This document shows, one piece after another, positions 26,943-35,665 of a stretch of 64,000 bases of DNA. Each line of letters begins with the position of its first letter. Position 1 is the stretch's first letter. The DNA lies in NCBI GenBank assembly GCA_030431255.1, contig JAUIJL010000001.1, positions 682,001-746,000 on the forward strand. Direction: 5' to 3'. The notes below the pieces were generated by a model that saw only the letters and a list, made by a program, of their open reading frames with translations, was not told the DNA's origin and did no database searches. The position numbers and the translations under genes were made by a program. Origin of the DNA: Thermoanaerobaculia bacterium. Lineage in GTDB: Bacteria; Acidobacteriota; Thermoanaerobaculia; Multivoradales; J023.

Positions 26943-27707
26943 ATGTTCGGTTCTTTAGGACTACCAGAGCTACTATTTATCTTCGCCCTAGGCTTGGTCA
27001 TTTTCGGCCCGAAGCGTCTGCCCCAAGTCGGGCGCACGATCGGGCGGGGTTTGGCCGAGTTTCGCAAGGCGTCCACGGACCTACGGCGGACGATCAATGC
27101 CGAGCTGATCGATGACGATCTGAAGTCCGCGCATCCCGGGAAAATCGTCCGCGACACCTTGAACGACATGAAGAGGGGTTTGGACGGAGATTTCAGGTCT
27201 GGGGACAGCAACCGGTCCGGCGACAAGAACCGGTCTAACGACAAGAACCGGTCTAACGACAAGAACCGGTCTAACGACAAGAACCGGTCTAACGACAAGA
27301 ACCGGTCTAACGACAAGAACCGGTCCAACGACAAGAACCGGTCTGGCGAGGGTGAGCAGTCTTCCTCCGGCGATAGCCACTCCCAGCCGGGTGGGGAATC
27401 TGAGGATCCATCGATCTCGAGCACCGACGAATCCGGATCGGTCGAATCCGAGTCTGCAGACTCGAAACCGGCTGAGCCCAGCCCCGAGGGCTCTGGCTTC
27501 TCCGACTCCGGGCCGCCCCGAGCTTCGGAGCCGGACCCACCGATCATCGCGGCCAAGGGTGCCGTGCCCCGAGGATCGAGGCTGAAACCGGTGTCGAAGG
27601 CGAGCGATTCGCAGCCCGAGGAAGCCGGCGACGAAAGCCCTAAAGAGACCGATCAGGCCTCAGCCGACAGCACTGGGGCGGTTTCGTCCCCGGAATCCAC
27701 CAAGTGA
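26943..27707 (+). CDS. tatA: Twin-arginine translocase TatA/TatB-type subunit with extended repeat tail
   Basis: 254 residues, about twice the usual length. The N-terminus is canonical: membrane helix with LPELLFIFALGLVIFGPKRL and an amphipathic helix GRTIGRGLAEFRKA, so A- or B-type cannot be split with certainty. Residues about 88-135 are eight near-identical hexapeptides (D-K-N-R-S-N), encoded by an 18-base tandem repeat. The remaining tail is acidic and rich in Ser, Pro and Glu. ATG 26943 has GGAGG seven bases upstream. The stop overlaps the tatC GTG by four bases. The complex exports folded proteins carrying RR signals, such as the FAD enzyme at 38731. Confidence 0.88.
   Translation: MFGSLGLPELLFIFALGLVIFGPKRLPQVGRTIGRGLAEFRKASTDLRRTINAELIDDDLKSAHPGKIVRDTLNDMKRGLDGDFRSGDSNRSGDKNRSNDKNRSNDKNRSNDKNRSNDKNRSNDKNRSNDKNRSGEGEQSSSGDSHSQPGGESEDPSISSTDESGSVESESADSKPAEPSPEGSGFSDSGPPRASEPDPPIIAAKGAVPRGSRLKPVSKASDSQPEEAGDESPKETDQASADSTGAVSSPESTK
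27205..27348. repeat. 18-bp tandem repeat, eight units, inside tatA
   Basis: Seven near-identical 18-base units (ACAAGAACCGGTCTAACG) run from 27223 to 27348, preceded by one degenerate unit at 27205. Only the last two intact units carry base changes. This uniformity points to recent expansion. There are no spacers, so it is not a CRISPR. Confidence 0.93.
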
Positions 27708-28480
27708 CCCGAGCCCTTCCCCCCGCCTCCGAGGAAAAAGAGGAGCTGGAGACCATGACGCTCCTCGAGCATCTCGAGGAGCTCCGCATGCGGATCATTC
27801 GATCCGCGATCGCGGTGTTTGCCGCATTTCTGCTGTGCTGGTCCCAGGCGACACGTATCTACGACTTCCTGGCCCAGCCGATCTATGCCCACCTGCCCGA
27901 GGGCGAGCGGCGCCTGGTCTTTCTCGGTGTCACCGATCCGTTCTTGATCTACGTCAAGGTGTCGGCCCTGGCCGCGGTCTTCTTGGCCGCGCCCTATTTG
28001 CTGTGGCAGCTCTGGCGCTTTGTGGCGCCGGGTCTTTACTCTAATGAGAAGCGCCTGGCGGGTCCCTTCGTGGTTTGCGGCTCATTGCTCTTTATCGGCG
28101 GCGGCGCGTTCGCGTATTACGTCGCGTTTCCCTTCGCAGTCGAATTTTTGCTCGGCATGGGTGAGCAAATGCGGCCGACGATCACGGTGACCCGTTACCT
28201 GAGCTTCTTGATGACCGTGGTTTTGGGTTTGGGTTTGATGTTCGAGCTGCCGACGGTGATTTTTTTCCTGTCCAGGATCGGCCTGGTCACCCCCCAGCAG
28301 CTCCTGAAGCATTTTCGTTGGGCGGTGATCATCATCTTTGTGGTGGCCGCGATCATCACTCCGACCCCGGACGTGTTGAATCTCTGTATCTTCGCGTTGC
28401 CGACGATTTTGCTCTACCTCATCGGGGTGGCAGTCGCTTGGGTATTTGGTCCGGGAGATAGAGGGCAGAAGTTAGGTTGA
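27704..28480 (+). CDS. tatC: Twin-arginine translocase subunit TatC
   Basis: 258 residues from GTG 27704 (overlapping GTGA with the tatA stop). Six membrane segments. The conserved N-terminal segment MTLLEHLEELRMRIIRS contains the Glu that recognises the twin-arginine signal, and the FELPTVIFFLSRIGLV segment in the second half is also diagnostic. TatC is the signal-binding core of the Tat pathway. Confidence 0.95.
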   Translation: MTRALPPASEEKEELETMTLLEHLEELRMRIIRSAIAVFAAFLLCWSQATRIYDFLAQPIYAHLPEGERRLVFLGVTDPFLIYVKVSALAAVFLAAPYLLWQLWRFVAPGLYSNEKRLAGPFVVCGSLLFIGGGAFAYYVAFPFAVEFLLGMGEQMRPTITVTRYLSFLMTVVLGLGLMFELPTVIFFLSRIGLVTPQQLLKHFRWAVIIIFVVAAIITPTPDVLNLCIFALPTILLYLIGVAVAWVFGPGDRGQKLG

Positions 28481-28612
28481 ACGATTTTGACACTTGAGAG
28501 TGTTACCATTTCCTCCCATGTCAGCTCACCCGAAGAAGGACGTAACCCGTCCTGGAACCTGCACGATTTTTCAATCTCGGCTTAGGTGCTTGCCCAAAGA
28601 GGGGTTAGCTCG

Positions 28613-31600
28613 GTGAGGTCCAGGGGGCTGTCGCCGCAAGCTCGTTTCCGGCTCCCCGGCTGGATCGTTCTATGCTTCCTGTTCAGCCCGAATCCATCGG
28701 CATCCCGTGATCTGGACATTCGCCATTTCGGCGTCGCCGATGGCCTTCCCGATGCCGGCGTGACGGCATTGGACCAAGGGCCCGAGGGTCACCTTTGGGT
28801 GGCAGGCTCTTTCGGCATCCTCGCCTTCGATGGCCGCGAGACCCAACCCCTTCAGATTCAGCCTCGAATAGAGGCCGGCCAGGCGAAGTTGGATCGAGAT
28901 GCCTCGGGTGAGCTGTGGTCCTTGGCGGCGCAGGTCCCATTCTCCGTGCTTCATCATCACCCTTCGGGCACCCGATCTCTGCCGTTGGTGGCGCCGGGTT
29001 CCGAAGCCGCGGGCTCGGAAGCGGTGGTGACGGACTTCAAAGTCTTGGGCTCCCAATCCACCGAGGTGGCCCTGGCGACCACGGAGGGCCTATTCCTCTG
29101 GCGATCCCCGGATTGGATCCGGTTGACCACCGCCGACGGTCTGCCCGACGACCGAATTTATGCCTTGGCCGAGTGGGGTGGACGCCTGGTGGCGGGAGGG
29201 CCGTCGGGACTGGCTCTCGTCCGATCCGGGTTCGTGGATCGGACTTTGGATCAGCGATTGAAGCTGGCCCCTTCCCAACACATTCGAGCGATGGCGGTCG
29301 AGGGGCCGGGGCCGGAGGAAAGCCTCTGGCTGGTGGGAGATACATGGATCGGTCTGTTGACGGAGTCCGGATTCGAGGTCCTGGGAAGGGATCTCGAGCT
29401 GGGCGCGGCGGGGGTGGGCGGCGGCATCGCGGCCTCGGATGGAATGGGTGGCCTCTATGTGGCGATCGGACGCCGCGTTTCCTATTTCCATCCCATCCGA
29501 GGGATGGAGAGCTGGATAAACGAGGCCAGGGTCGGTCCGATCAGCAGCCTGTTGGTGGATCGAGAAAGCTCCGTGTGGTTGGCCGGCGAAAACGGGTTGT
29601 CTCGGGTGTCCAATCGGCGATTTGATGTCTTCACTGCCTCCTCGGACGGCATCTTCGACGACACGGTGTGCTCGGTGCTCGAGCGGCGCAACGGCGATGT
29701 GGTGTTGGGGCACCGTGGGGGACTGAGCTTCATCGGCACCGAGGCTCGGGTGACGGTCGAATTTTTGCCGCTGGTCACGCCGGCCGGGCGCCTGGAATTG
29801 ATTCGGGATCTGGCCGAGACCCCGGACGGGACCCTGTGGCTGGCGGCCGGCGAGCAGGGGGTTAGAGGATGGAACGGTCGGCTTTCGCCGCCGGTCCCCG
29901 GCTTAGGGCCGGACGACCGAGCTTTCTACTTGGAGGTCGTAGAAGATACCGGCGAGCTGTGGGTGGCATCGGGCTCCAAGCTATGGGCTCGGCCCAGAAC
30001 CGGGGGCGAGCTCTTAGAAGCCGGGCACCGTTTCGCCGCGGTCGTAGAGGCATCGACCCAAGGAGAGATCCCCGAGGCGGGACCGGTGGTGATCACGGGT
30101 CTCAAGGCGGGAGCCCAAGGGATCTGGGTGTTGACCAGCGCCGGAGTGAGCCTCTTGGATTCGAAGGATCCATCTTCGGATCGCCATTGGCGTTGGGCTC
30201 CCGGCGCGGAATCGATCCTGGCTCGTGATCTCGCGCCTCCGACCCGACCGGGCCGGGATCAAACCATTTGGGTGGCCACCTCGGACGGCCCCTATCGCGC
30301 CGCGGAGACAGGGTTTCTAGAACCCGTCGCCCAACTGGGCATTCGGGATGAGCTGAGCTTTGTCATCCGCGAAGGCAAGGCCCTCTGGATGGGCAGTGAT
30401 GAAGCACTTTACCGCTTCCAACCCGGAGAGTCCGGGTTGTTGGAGGGCGTCTCCGCCCTCGAGCCTTGGTCCGAGCTGCATCGAGCTACCGGAGGCGGAG
30501 CGGCCCGTGACACCCTCGGCCGCCTCTGGGTGGGAACCGGACAGGGAGCCTTCGTTTTCGATCGCTACCGAGAGCCGATTCTGCTCCAGCCGCCCCTGCC
30601 CAAGCTCACCAGCATGGCGTCCGGGGATCGGGTTTGGTCCGCCTTGGAAACCCATCAGCTGCCGGCTGGGATCGATCAGCTCGTGTTTCGTTACTCGGTG
30701 GGCTCCCTGCTCGATCCGGGCCAAATTCTGATCAGCACGCGGCTGGAAGGTCTCGACGAGGATTGGTCGGAGCCCTTGACCTCGGAAGTTTTGGAAACCC
30801 GGTATTTCGACCTACCACCGGGGGAGTATCGGTTCCAGGTCCGGGCGATGAGCGCGGTCGGTGGCTGGAGCCCGGTGGTGAGCTCTGAACCGGTAGTTCT
30901 CGTCGGTCCGTTCTGGCGTCAGTCGTGGTTCTACGGGATTCTCGGTCTGGTGGTCCTGGTGGGCATGGTCATCCTACAGGCGGTGCTCACCCAACGGCGC
31001 CACTCCCTGCTGTTGGAGGAGGAGGTGGCCCAACGGGTCGCGGAGCTTCAGGCTTCGGAAGACCGATACCAGAAAACTTTCAAGACGATCGAAGATGGAG
31101 TCGTCACGACCGACGAGCGTGGACGTGTAGCTCTCATGAATCCCAGGGCACAAGAGCTCACGGGATGGAGCGAGGCCGACGCCATCGAAGAAGGTATCGA
31201 CAAGGTCTTGAAGCTGTTCCAGCTCGGAGTGGGTGATCAGGTCGGGATGCCGCTCTCGTTGCTCTCTAATGAGCTTCAGGACACGATCGGCCCGACCCAA
31301 ACCGCGATCCTGGAATCGCGAACCGGCAACCAACGCACGGTGGAGCTGGCCGCTTCACCGATCGTCAGCCGTGGGGTCGGCTTTGCCGGCTTGGTGTTCA
31401 CCTTTCGAGATATTTCTCGCAAGCGAGAGGTCGAAGCCGAGCTGGCCAGGGCTCACAAGCTCGAGGCCATCGGTTTGCTGGCCGGTGGCATTGCCCACGA
31501 CTTCAACAATTTGCTGACGGTGATCATGGGCAGCTTGTCCTTAGTGCTCGAAACCACGGAGCTGAAACAACAGCAACGCCAGGTGCTTGCCGATGCTGAG

Positions 31601-32581
31601 AATGCGCTGATTCGAGCCCGTGATCTCACCCAGCAGCTGCTGACCTTCTCCCGTGGGGGAGCACCGGTCCGTGAAACGGCTTCCATCGCAGAGGTGATTC
31701 AAGACTCGGCTTCATTCGTGCTCAGGGGCTCTAAGGTCAGCTGCGAGATCGAGCTGCCGGACGACCTCTTCACCGTCGAAATCGATGCCGGGCAAATCAG
31801 CCAGGTGCTGAACAATCTCTTGATCAACGCGGTGCAAGCCATGGCGGACGGGGGCAAAGTGCAGATCGTGGGGCGAAATCTGGTCGAGCAAGCTCCCCAC
31901 CCGCTGAGGTCCGGATCCTATATTTGTATTTCGGTGATCGACACGGGAATCGGTATTGCCGAGCACCTTATCCACCGCATCTTCGACCCCTATTTTTCCA
32001 CCAAACAAGAAGGCCGAGGTCTAGGGCTCGCCTCTGCCTATTCCATCGCCAAGAGCCACGACGGCTTGCTGACGGTTCAAAGCGCGCTCGGTGAGGGCAC
32101 GACCTTCAATCTCTATTTGCCGGCCTCTGAGGTGAAGGAATCTCCAATAGACGAGGCGGAGATCGTCGAGGCGGGGGAGATGGGCGGCAAGGTGCTGCTG
32201 ATGGACGACGATCCGGTGGTTCGTCGGACCACGGGGGTGATGCTCGAGAAGCTCGGTTTCGATGTCGCGTTTGCGGTCGATGGTCATCAAGCGCTGAATC
32301 TATTCGCCAGGCACATGGAAGCGGGCGACCCCTTCAAGTTGGTGCTGATGGACTTGACGGTTCCGGGAGGCATGGGCGGGCAGGAGGCGGTCCAGTACAT
32401 TCTTCAGCTGGAACCCAATGCGGCGGCGGTGGTCTATAGCGGCTATTCCAACGACCCAGTGCTCGCCAACTATCGAGACTACGGATTTCGAGGAAGGCTC
32501 TCGAAGCCGTTCCGTCTGACGGATCTTCGGGCTGTTCTGGCGGAGGTCCTGGCTTCGGCAGAGGGTGATTCTCAAGATTGA
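28613..32581 (+). CDS. Hybrid histidine kinase with two-component propeller sensor
   Basis: 1322 residues from GTG 28613, favoured over GTG 28586 because GAGGGG lies eight bases before it. Signal peptide (1-28). Two-component (Reg_prop) propeller blades run to about residue 690 (typical blades read DGLPDDRIYALAEW and DGTLWLAAG), followed by a Y_Y_Y domain and one membrane helix (about 768-790). The cytoplasmic part has a PAS domain, HisKA with H962 in GGIAHDFNNLLT, an HATPase, and a receiver with phospho-Asp D1247 in VLMDLTVPGG. This layout is that of a periplasmic-ligand sensor (polysaccharide-type propellers are the best studied). No response-regulator gene is adjacent. The leader carries the 10-mer GTGTTACCAT at 28500. 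Confidence 0.9.
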   Translation: MRSRGLSPQARFRLPGWIVLCFLFSPNPSASRDLDIRHFGVADGLPDAGVTALDQGPEGHLWVAGSFGILAFDGRETQPLQIQPRIEAGQAKLDRDASGELWSLAAQVPFSVLHHHPSGTRSLPLVAPGSEAAGSEAVVTDFKVLGSQSTEVALATTEGLFLWRSPDWIRLTTADGLPDDRIYALAEWGGRLVAGGPSGLALVRSGFVDRTLDQRLKLAPSQHIRAMAVEGPGPEESLWLVGDTWIGLLTESGFEVLGRDLELGAAGVGGGIAASDGMGGLYVAIGRRVSYFHPIRGMESWINEARVGPISSLLVDRESSVWLAGENGLSRVSNRRFDVFTASSDGIFDDTVCSVLERRNGDVVLGHRGGLSFIGTEARVTVEFLPLVTPAGRLELIRDLAETPDGTLWLAAGEQGVRGWNGRLSPPVPGLGPDDRAFYLEVVEDTGELWVASGSKLWARPRTGGELLEAGHRFAAVVEASTQGEIPEAGPVVITGLKAGAQGIWVLTSAGVSLLDSKDPSSDRHWRWAPGAESILARDLAPPTRPGRDQTIWVATSDGPYRAAETGFLEPVAQLGIRDELSFVIREGKALWMGSDEALYRFQPGESGLLEGVSALEPWSELHRATGGGAARDTLGRLWVGTGQGAFVFDRYREPILLQPPLPKLTSMASGDRVWSALETHQLPAGIDQLVFRYSVGSLLDPGQILISTRLEGLDEDWSEPLTSEVLETRYFDLPPGEYRFQVRAMSAVGGWSPVVSSEPVVLVGPFWRQSWFYGILGLVVLVGMVILQAVLTQRRHSLLLEEEVAQRVAELQASEDRYQKTFKTIEDGVVTTDERGRVALMNPRAQELTGWSEADAIEEGIDKVLKLFQLGVGDQVGMPLSLLSNELQDTIGPTQTAILESRTGNQRTVELAASPIVSRGVGFAGLVFTFRDISRKREVEAELARAHKLEAIGLLAGGIAHDFNNLLTVIMGSLSLVLETTELKQQQRQVLADAENALIRARDLTQQLLTFSRGGAPVRETASIAEVIQDSASFVLRGSKVSCEIELPDDLFTVEIDAGQISQVLNNLLINAVQAMADGGKVQIVGRNLVEQAPHPLRSGSYICISVIDTGIGIAEHLIHRIFDPYFSTKQEGRGLGLASAYSIAKSHDGLLTVQSALGEGTTFNLYLPASEVKESPIDEAEIVEAGEMGGKVLLMDDDPVVRRTTGVMLEKLGFDVAFAVDGHQALNLFARHMEAGDPFKLVLMDLTVPGGMGGQEAVQYILQLEPNAAAVVYSGYSNDPVLANYRDYGFRGRLSKPFRLTDLRAVLAEVLASAEGDSQD

Positions 32582-32887
32582 GAATGGAGATTTTCACGAC
32601 TGAGAATTCTCGCTAGGGTCCAAAGCCTCGCAAATCACCGGAATTCAGAAAAGCGGGCCTTCCATGCACCTTTTGAAGAGCAAATTGTTTTTATGGGAGC
32701 TTTGCCCGAATTCAAAAAAGCCGGCACGGTCTTTGAATAAGAAAGAAGCATAGTTGGTTAATCCACATCTTTTTTTGGCATCGTAGCTGTTGATGGTACT
32801 CAGGTGGGTCGGTGGTCCTAGGGCCATCGCTATCCACTCGACTTGGCCGGGGTTACCCGGCTGGTCGACACGGCTTTCTGGTTCACG

Positions 32888-32971
32888 TTGTTGATGGTAA
32901 GAGAGTTTTGTTGGTCTGACAGCGTTATTGGTCTGACAGCGATTTGGTTCGATTTTTTTGTTGATGGTAAG
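32888..32971. repeat. Nested pair of direct repeats
   Basis: TTGTTGATGGTAAG occurs at 32888 and 32958, flanking two copies of TTGGTCTGACAGCG at 32911 and 32928. A partial third copy (TGTTGATGGTA) lies at 32789. Confidence 0.7.
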
Positions 32972-33040
32972 CGAGCCCGGCGAGGGGCTCACCCCGCGAG
33001 GCGAAGAATTTCCCCCAAAGATTCTTCCGTCTCGTTCCTC

Positions 33041-33066
33041 AAAACCCCCGGAGATCCGGGGGTTTT
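33041..33066. terminator. Perfect bidirectional intrinsic terminator
   Basis: AAAACCCCCGG (33041-33051) pairs perfectly with CCGGGGGTTTT (33056-33066) around an AGAT loop, with the T-run part of the stem on both strands. It lies 42 bases after the speD stop and probably ends the leftward PspA-SpeD operon. Confidence 0.88.
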
Positions 33067-33107
33067 GTCGTATTCGTCGAATCCGTAGGGCGCCGCAGCG
33101 ACCCGCT

Positions 33108-33542
33108 CTAGGAAGAAGCTGTTACCGGCAAGGCGGGGGCCATGGACGTGATCACTTGGACGTCCTTCGGCAACAACAAGTCGTGCTCGCTGAGCTCCTC
33201 CGGCAGGCCTCGAAGAATCTCCTGAAGCCTCGAAGACCGCGCGTTCAAGCCGGTGGCCAAATGCTCACAGCCGGGGCGTGGATCGAGCCCACCGCAGGTA
33301 AAGATGTCGATGGCAGCGTACCCGCGCCCGGGCCAGGTGTGAATCGACAAATGGGATTCTGCGATCACCACCACGCCGCTGACGCCATCGGGCTCGAATG
33401 GGTGGAACGCATGCCGGAGAACCGTCGCACCCACCAGCTCCGCGGATTCCAACATCAGCGAGCGGATAGCGCTCAAATCGTTCAAACGGTCCGACGGGCA
33501 ACCGTAGAGCTCGGCGATCAGATGGCGGGCGAGGGTCTTCAT
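33108..33542 (-). CDS. speD: S-adenosylmethionine decarboxylase proenzyme
   Basis: 144 residues, the size of bacterial class 1B enzymes. It self-cleaves before Ser63 (in AESHLSIHTWP) to make the pyruvoyl group, then decarboxylates S-adenosylmethionine to give the aminopropyl donor for spermidine synthesis. H68 and C83 (IDIFTCGG) complete the known active site. It is the last gene of a six-gene leftward operon whose other members are PspA-type membrane-stress proteins. The aminopropyltransferase-like gene lies at the far, divergent end of the locus. Confidence 0.95.
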   Translation of the reverse strand: MKTLARHLIAELYGCPSDRLNDLSAIRSLMLESAELVGATVLRHAFHPFEPDGVSGVVVIAESHLSIHTWPGRGYAAIDIFTCGGLDPRPGCEHLATGLNARSSRLQEILRGLPEELSEHDLLLPKDVQVITSMAPALPVTASS

Positions 33543-33564
33543 GGTGAGAAGGTCCCGGAGCGAA

Positions 33565-34269
33565 TCAAGACTCGATTCCCATCTTGGCCTTCAAAGCAGC
33601 GAGGGAGTCGTTGGTCGGCGGCGCGCCTTCCGGCAGCATGGAAGCCGGCTTAGAGTCGTCGGCCCAGGCCGCCTCGTCCGCTGACAGCTCGCCATAGGCC
33701 GCGGCGAGAGCTTCCTTTTCTTCCACCCGGGCTTTCATCCGCTCCAGCATCTCCACCGTGCTCGACGCGTCGACCCCCGCCAGCTGTTTGTTGACCTTCT
33801 GCATCGAATCCGCGGTCCGCGCCCGGGCCCGTAGGGTCACCAAATCGTTCTCGTAGCGAGTGATCTCCCTTTTCAGCTGGTCGACCTTGCCCTGCATCGA
33901 ATCCACCACCCTTTGTTGGGTTTCCCAATCCGTCCGCGATTGGCCCACTTGGCTAAGCACGGTCTCTTTTTGGGCCAAGGCTTGGGCCGCGAGCCGTTCC
34001 GCCTGGACGGAATCCAATTTACCGTCTTTCATTTGTTGGAGTGCCAGCATCGCCTTGCGCTCGTAGTCGGCGGCCAACCGTTCCCGGTCGTCAAAGTCCT
34101 TTTTGAGGCGCAGGGCGACGGACTTCACCTGCGTGAGCCCTTGGAGAGCTTCTTGTAAGTTGTGCTTCAAGTCGTTGATCGCCTGCTCCGCCTGCTGGAT
34201 CGGATCCTGGAGCGGGCTCGTCGCCCGGTCTCCGAAACGACTGAAGAGCTTGCTGAAGATACTGGCCAT
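33565..34269 (-). CDS. pspA: PspA/IM30-family membrane-stress protein
   Basis: 234 residues, nearly all helix and coiled coil, as in PspA/Vipp1 proteins (about 220-260 residues). It starts with an amphipathic helix (SIFSKLFSRFGDRATS), followed by PIQQAEQAINDLKHNLQEAL and long heptad stretches. PspA oligomers coat the inner membrane and limit proton leak. It sits 22 bases upstream of speD and 38 bases downstream of the YbjN-like gene. Classical partners PspB, PspC and PspF are absent here, so the branch resembles E. coli YjfJ rather than PspA itself. Confidence 0.9.
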   Translation of the reverse strand: MASIFSKLFSRFGDRATSPLQDPIQQAEQAINDLKHNLQEALQGLTQVKSVALRLKKDFDDRERLAADYERKAMLALQQMKDGKLDSVQAERLAAQALAQKETVLSQVGQSRTDWETQQRVVDSMQGKVDQLKREITRYENDLVTLRARARTADSMQKVNKQLAGVDASSTVEMLERMKARVEEKEALAAAYGELSADEAAWADDSKPASMLPEGAPPTNDSLAALKAKMGIES

Positions 34270-34307
34270 GGAGGGTTTCCTTTGACGAGAATTCGAGTCG
34301 ATGGGAA

Positions 34308-34733
34308 TCAGGAACGGGCGAAGCCGAGCAATTCTTGTCCATGCTCGACCAAGGCCAACGACAATGCGGAAAGAGAGCCTTCAATCTCGTTCAAGTCGAT
34401 ATTTGCCAGCTGAAGGGTATCCCTGAAGATGACGTGTCGCGCCTCATCGTCGATCACAAAAGCGCCGTGGACCAGGGTGCGGTTCATTTGCAGAAGCCGC
34501 AGATAGAGATTTCCCGGATTGGCCGGCACCTCGAGGATCATTTGCTCGAGGATTACGATCGGCGACTCGCAATCGACCACCAGGTTCTTGATACCGGCCT
34601 CTTCGTCCTGGATGACCACCAGCTCCTCGGCGGCATCCTCGTGAGAAATCAGATATCCCAGATCCGAGATATAGCTCTTCACGAGCTCGAATTTATCGGT
34701 CGACCCGCCGTCGGCGGTTTCGGTTTCGGACAT
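34308..34733 (-). CDS. YbjN / DUF2170 (YjfI)-like protein
   Basis: 141 residues, acidic, with the alternating helix/strand pattern of the type-III-chaperone-like YbjN fold. The most diagnostic stretch is LLQMNRTLVHGAFVIDDEAR. No catalytic residues are seen. In enteric bacteria a comparably sized protein (YjfI) sits beside a PspA paralogue, and the location here is the same. Its role is probably as a soluble partner of PspA. Assignment between YbjN and DUF2170 needs a profile search. Confidence 0.65.
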   Translation of the reverse strand: MSETETADGGSTDKFELVKSYISDLGYLISHEDAAEELVVIQDEEAGIKNLVVDCESPIVILEQMILEVPANPGNLYLRLLQMNRTLVHGAFVIDDEARHVIFRDTLQLANIDLNEIEGSLSALSLALVEHGQELLGFARS

Positions 34734-34795
34734 TCGGGGTGAGCTCCTTGGTGTTGAAAAGGAATGAGCTAGGTGGGTGTGCGGTCAGCGGATGT

Positions 34796-35653
34796 CTAGA
34801 AAATGGCCCAGCCGACCAGCATCGAAGCCGCGACGTAGGAAAAGGCCTCGATCAGCCCCGCGCCGACGTTGGGGTGCTCTTGGCCGACCAGCTCATGAGT
34901 CAGGGAGACCCCCGGCACCAGCATCTTGTCGCAGATCCATCGGGCTCCGGGCAAGACCACCAATCCCATGGCCAAATAGAGAGAGAAGTTGGTGAGGTCG
35001 ATATTCCAGCCGGTGAAGTCGCCCGCAATGCTCAGACGCACTAGATTTCCGACCGCGATCAACAACCCGCCGACCGCCACGCCCACGGCTGCGTTGTCTT
35101 TCTCGATCTCGTCGTGCAGATCAAAGCCGACGGTGGCTGCGTAGAGCCTGACGATCAGCACGAGAGCCGCCTGACCGAGCAGCCAAAATACGGAGGCGGT
35201 GATCAAATCGATGTATTCACCGTGGACCGCGCCGGCCACAATCAGACCCGTGGCAATTTGGTTGCCCGCCTCCAGGGCGCCGGCTCCCACGTTGCGATCG
35301 TCGACGATCTCTTTGGCATTTCTGAATTTGGGGAAGGCGATGCGGTCATTGACCCAGCTGCCGAGGGTCAGCATGACGATCGCTGTCAACCCGAAGAAGA
35401 AGATATCGAAGAGATCGGTCGCGAGGTCGCTGCCCTCGCCGCTCAAAATGCCCCCGAGGGCCAACACCAGACCGAAGTAATAACCCACCATGGCGACGGC
35501 CAGGGCAGGGTTGTCGTTTTCGAATAGCTCGTGTCGCAGGTTGAAATTGGGATGTCGGCGGTCGTAGACCCACTTTCCGATGAAGAAGAGGGTGAAGCAC
35601 GCCGCCAGATAGACCAAGCCGGATACGAAAATGTCGAGATGCTCAACGCTCAT
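34796..35653 (-). CDS. DUF350 membrane protein (tandem domains)
   Basis: 285 residues with about eight membrane segments arranged as two tandem copies of the four-helix DUF350 unit (first half to about residue 140, second from about 145). The conserved turns are ENDNPALAVAMVGYYFGL and EKDNAAVGVAVGGLLIAVG. DUF350 proteins such as E. coli YjfL accompany PspA relatives; no biochemical activity has been shown. The gap to the upstream lipoprotein gene is twelve bases. Confidence 0.88.
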   Translation of the reverse strand: MSVEHLDIFVSGLVYLAACFTLFFIGKWVYDRRHPNFNLRHELFENDNPALAVAMVGYYFGLVLALGGILSGEGSDLATDLFDIFFFGLTAIVMLTLGSWVNDRIAFPKFRNAKEIVDDRNVGAGALEAGNQIATGLIVAGAVHGEYIDLITASVFWLLGQAALVLIVRLYAATVGFDLHDEIEKDNAAVGVAVGGLLIAVGNLVRLSIAGDFTGWNIDLTNFSLYLAMGLVVLPGARWICDKMLVPGVSLTHELVGQEHPNVGAGLIEAFSYVAASMLVGWAIF

Positions 35654-35665
35654 GGGCCGGGGTCC

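Larger units (their letters stand above)
32582..33107. other. 526-base intergenic region with repeats and possible small RNA
   Basis: No gene is convincing. It begins with a hairpin spanning the kinase stop (ATTCTCA 32568-32574 with TGAGAAT 32579-32585). It contains near-direct copies of GAATTCARAAAAGC (about 32640 and 32709), a paired-repeat block at 32888-32971, two small perfect hairpins (GAGCCC/GGGCTC at 32973-32990; GAAGAAT/ATTCTTC at 33003-33027) and a strong terminator at 33041. The ordered hairpins plus terminator resemble a short non-coding RNA on the plus strand, but this is a guess. Confidence 0.45.

Noticed and set aside
27205-27348. CRISPR-like regular repeat
   Set aside because: Units are contiguous with no spacers, in frame in tatA, and no cas genes are present.
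26201-27556. Long reverse frame with repeated Leu-Asp-Arg-Phe-Leu-Ser units
   Set aside because: It is the antisense reading of the tatA repeat and of the protease start; the sense frames carry clear domains.
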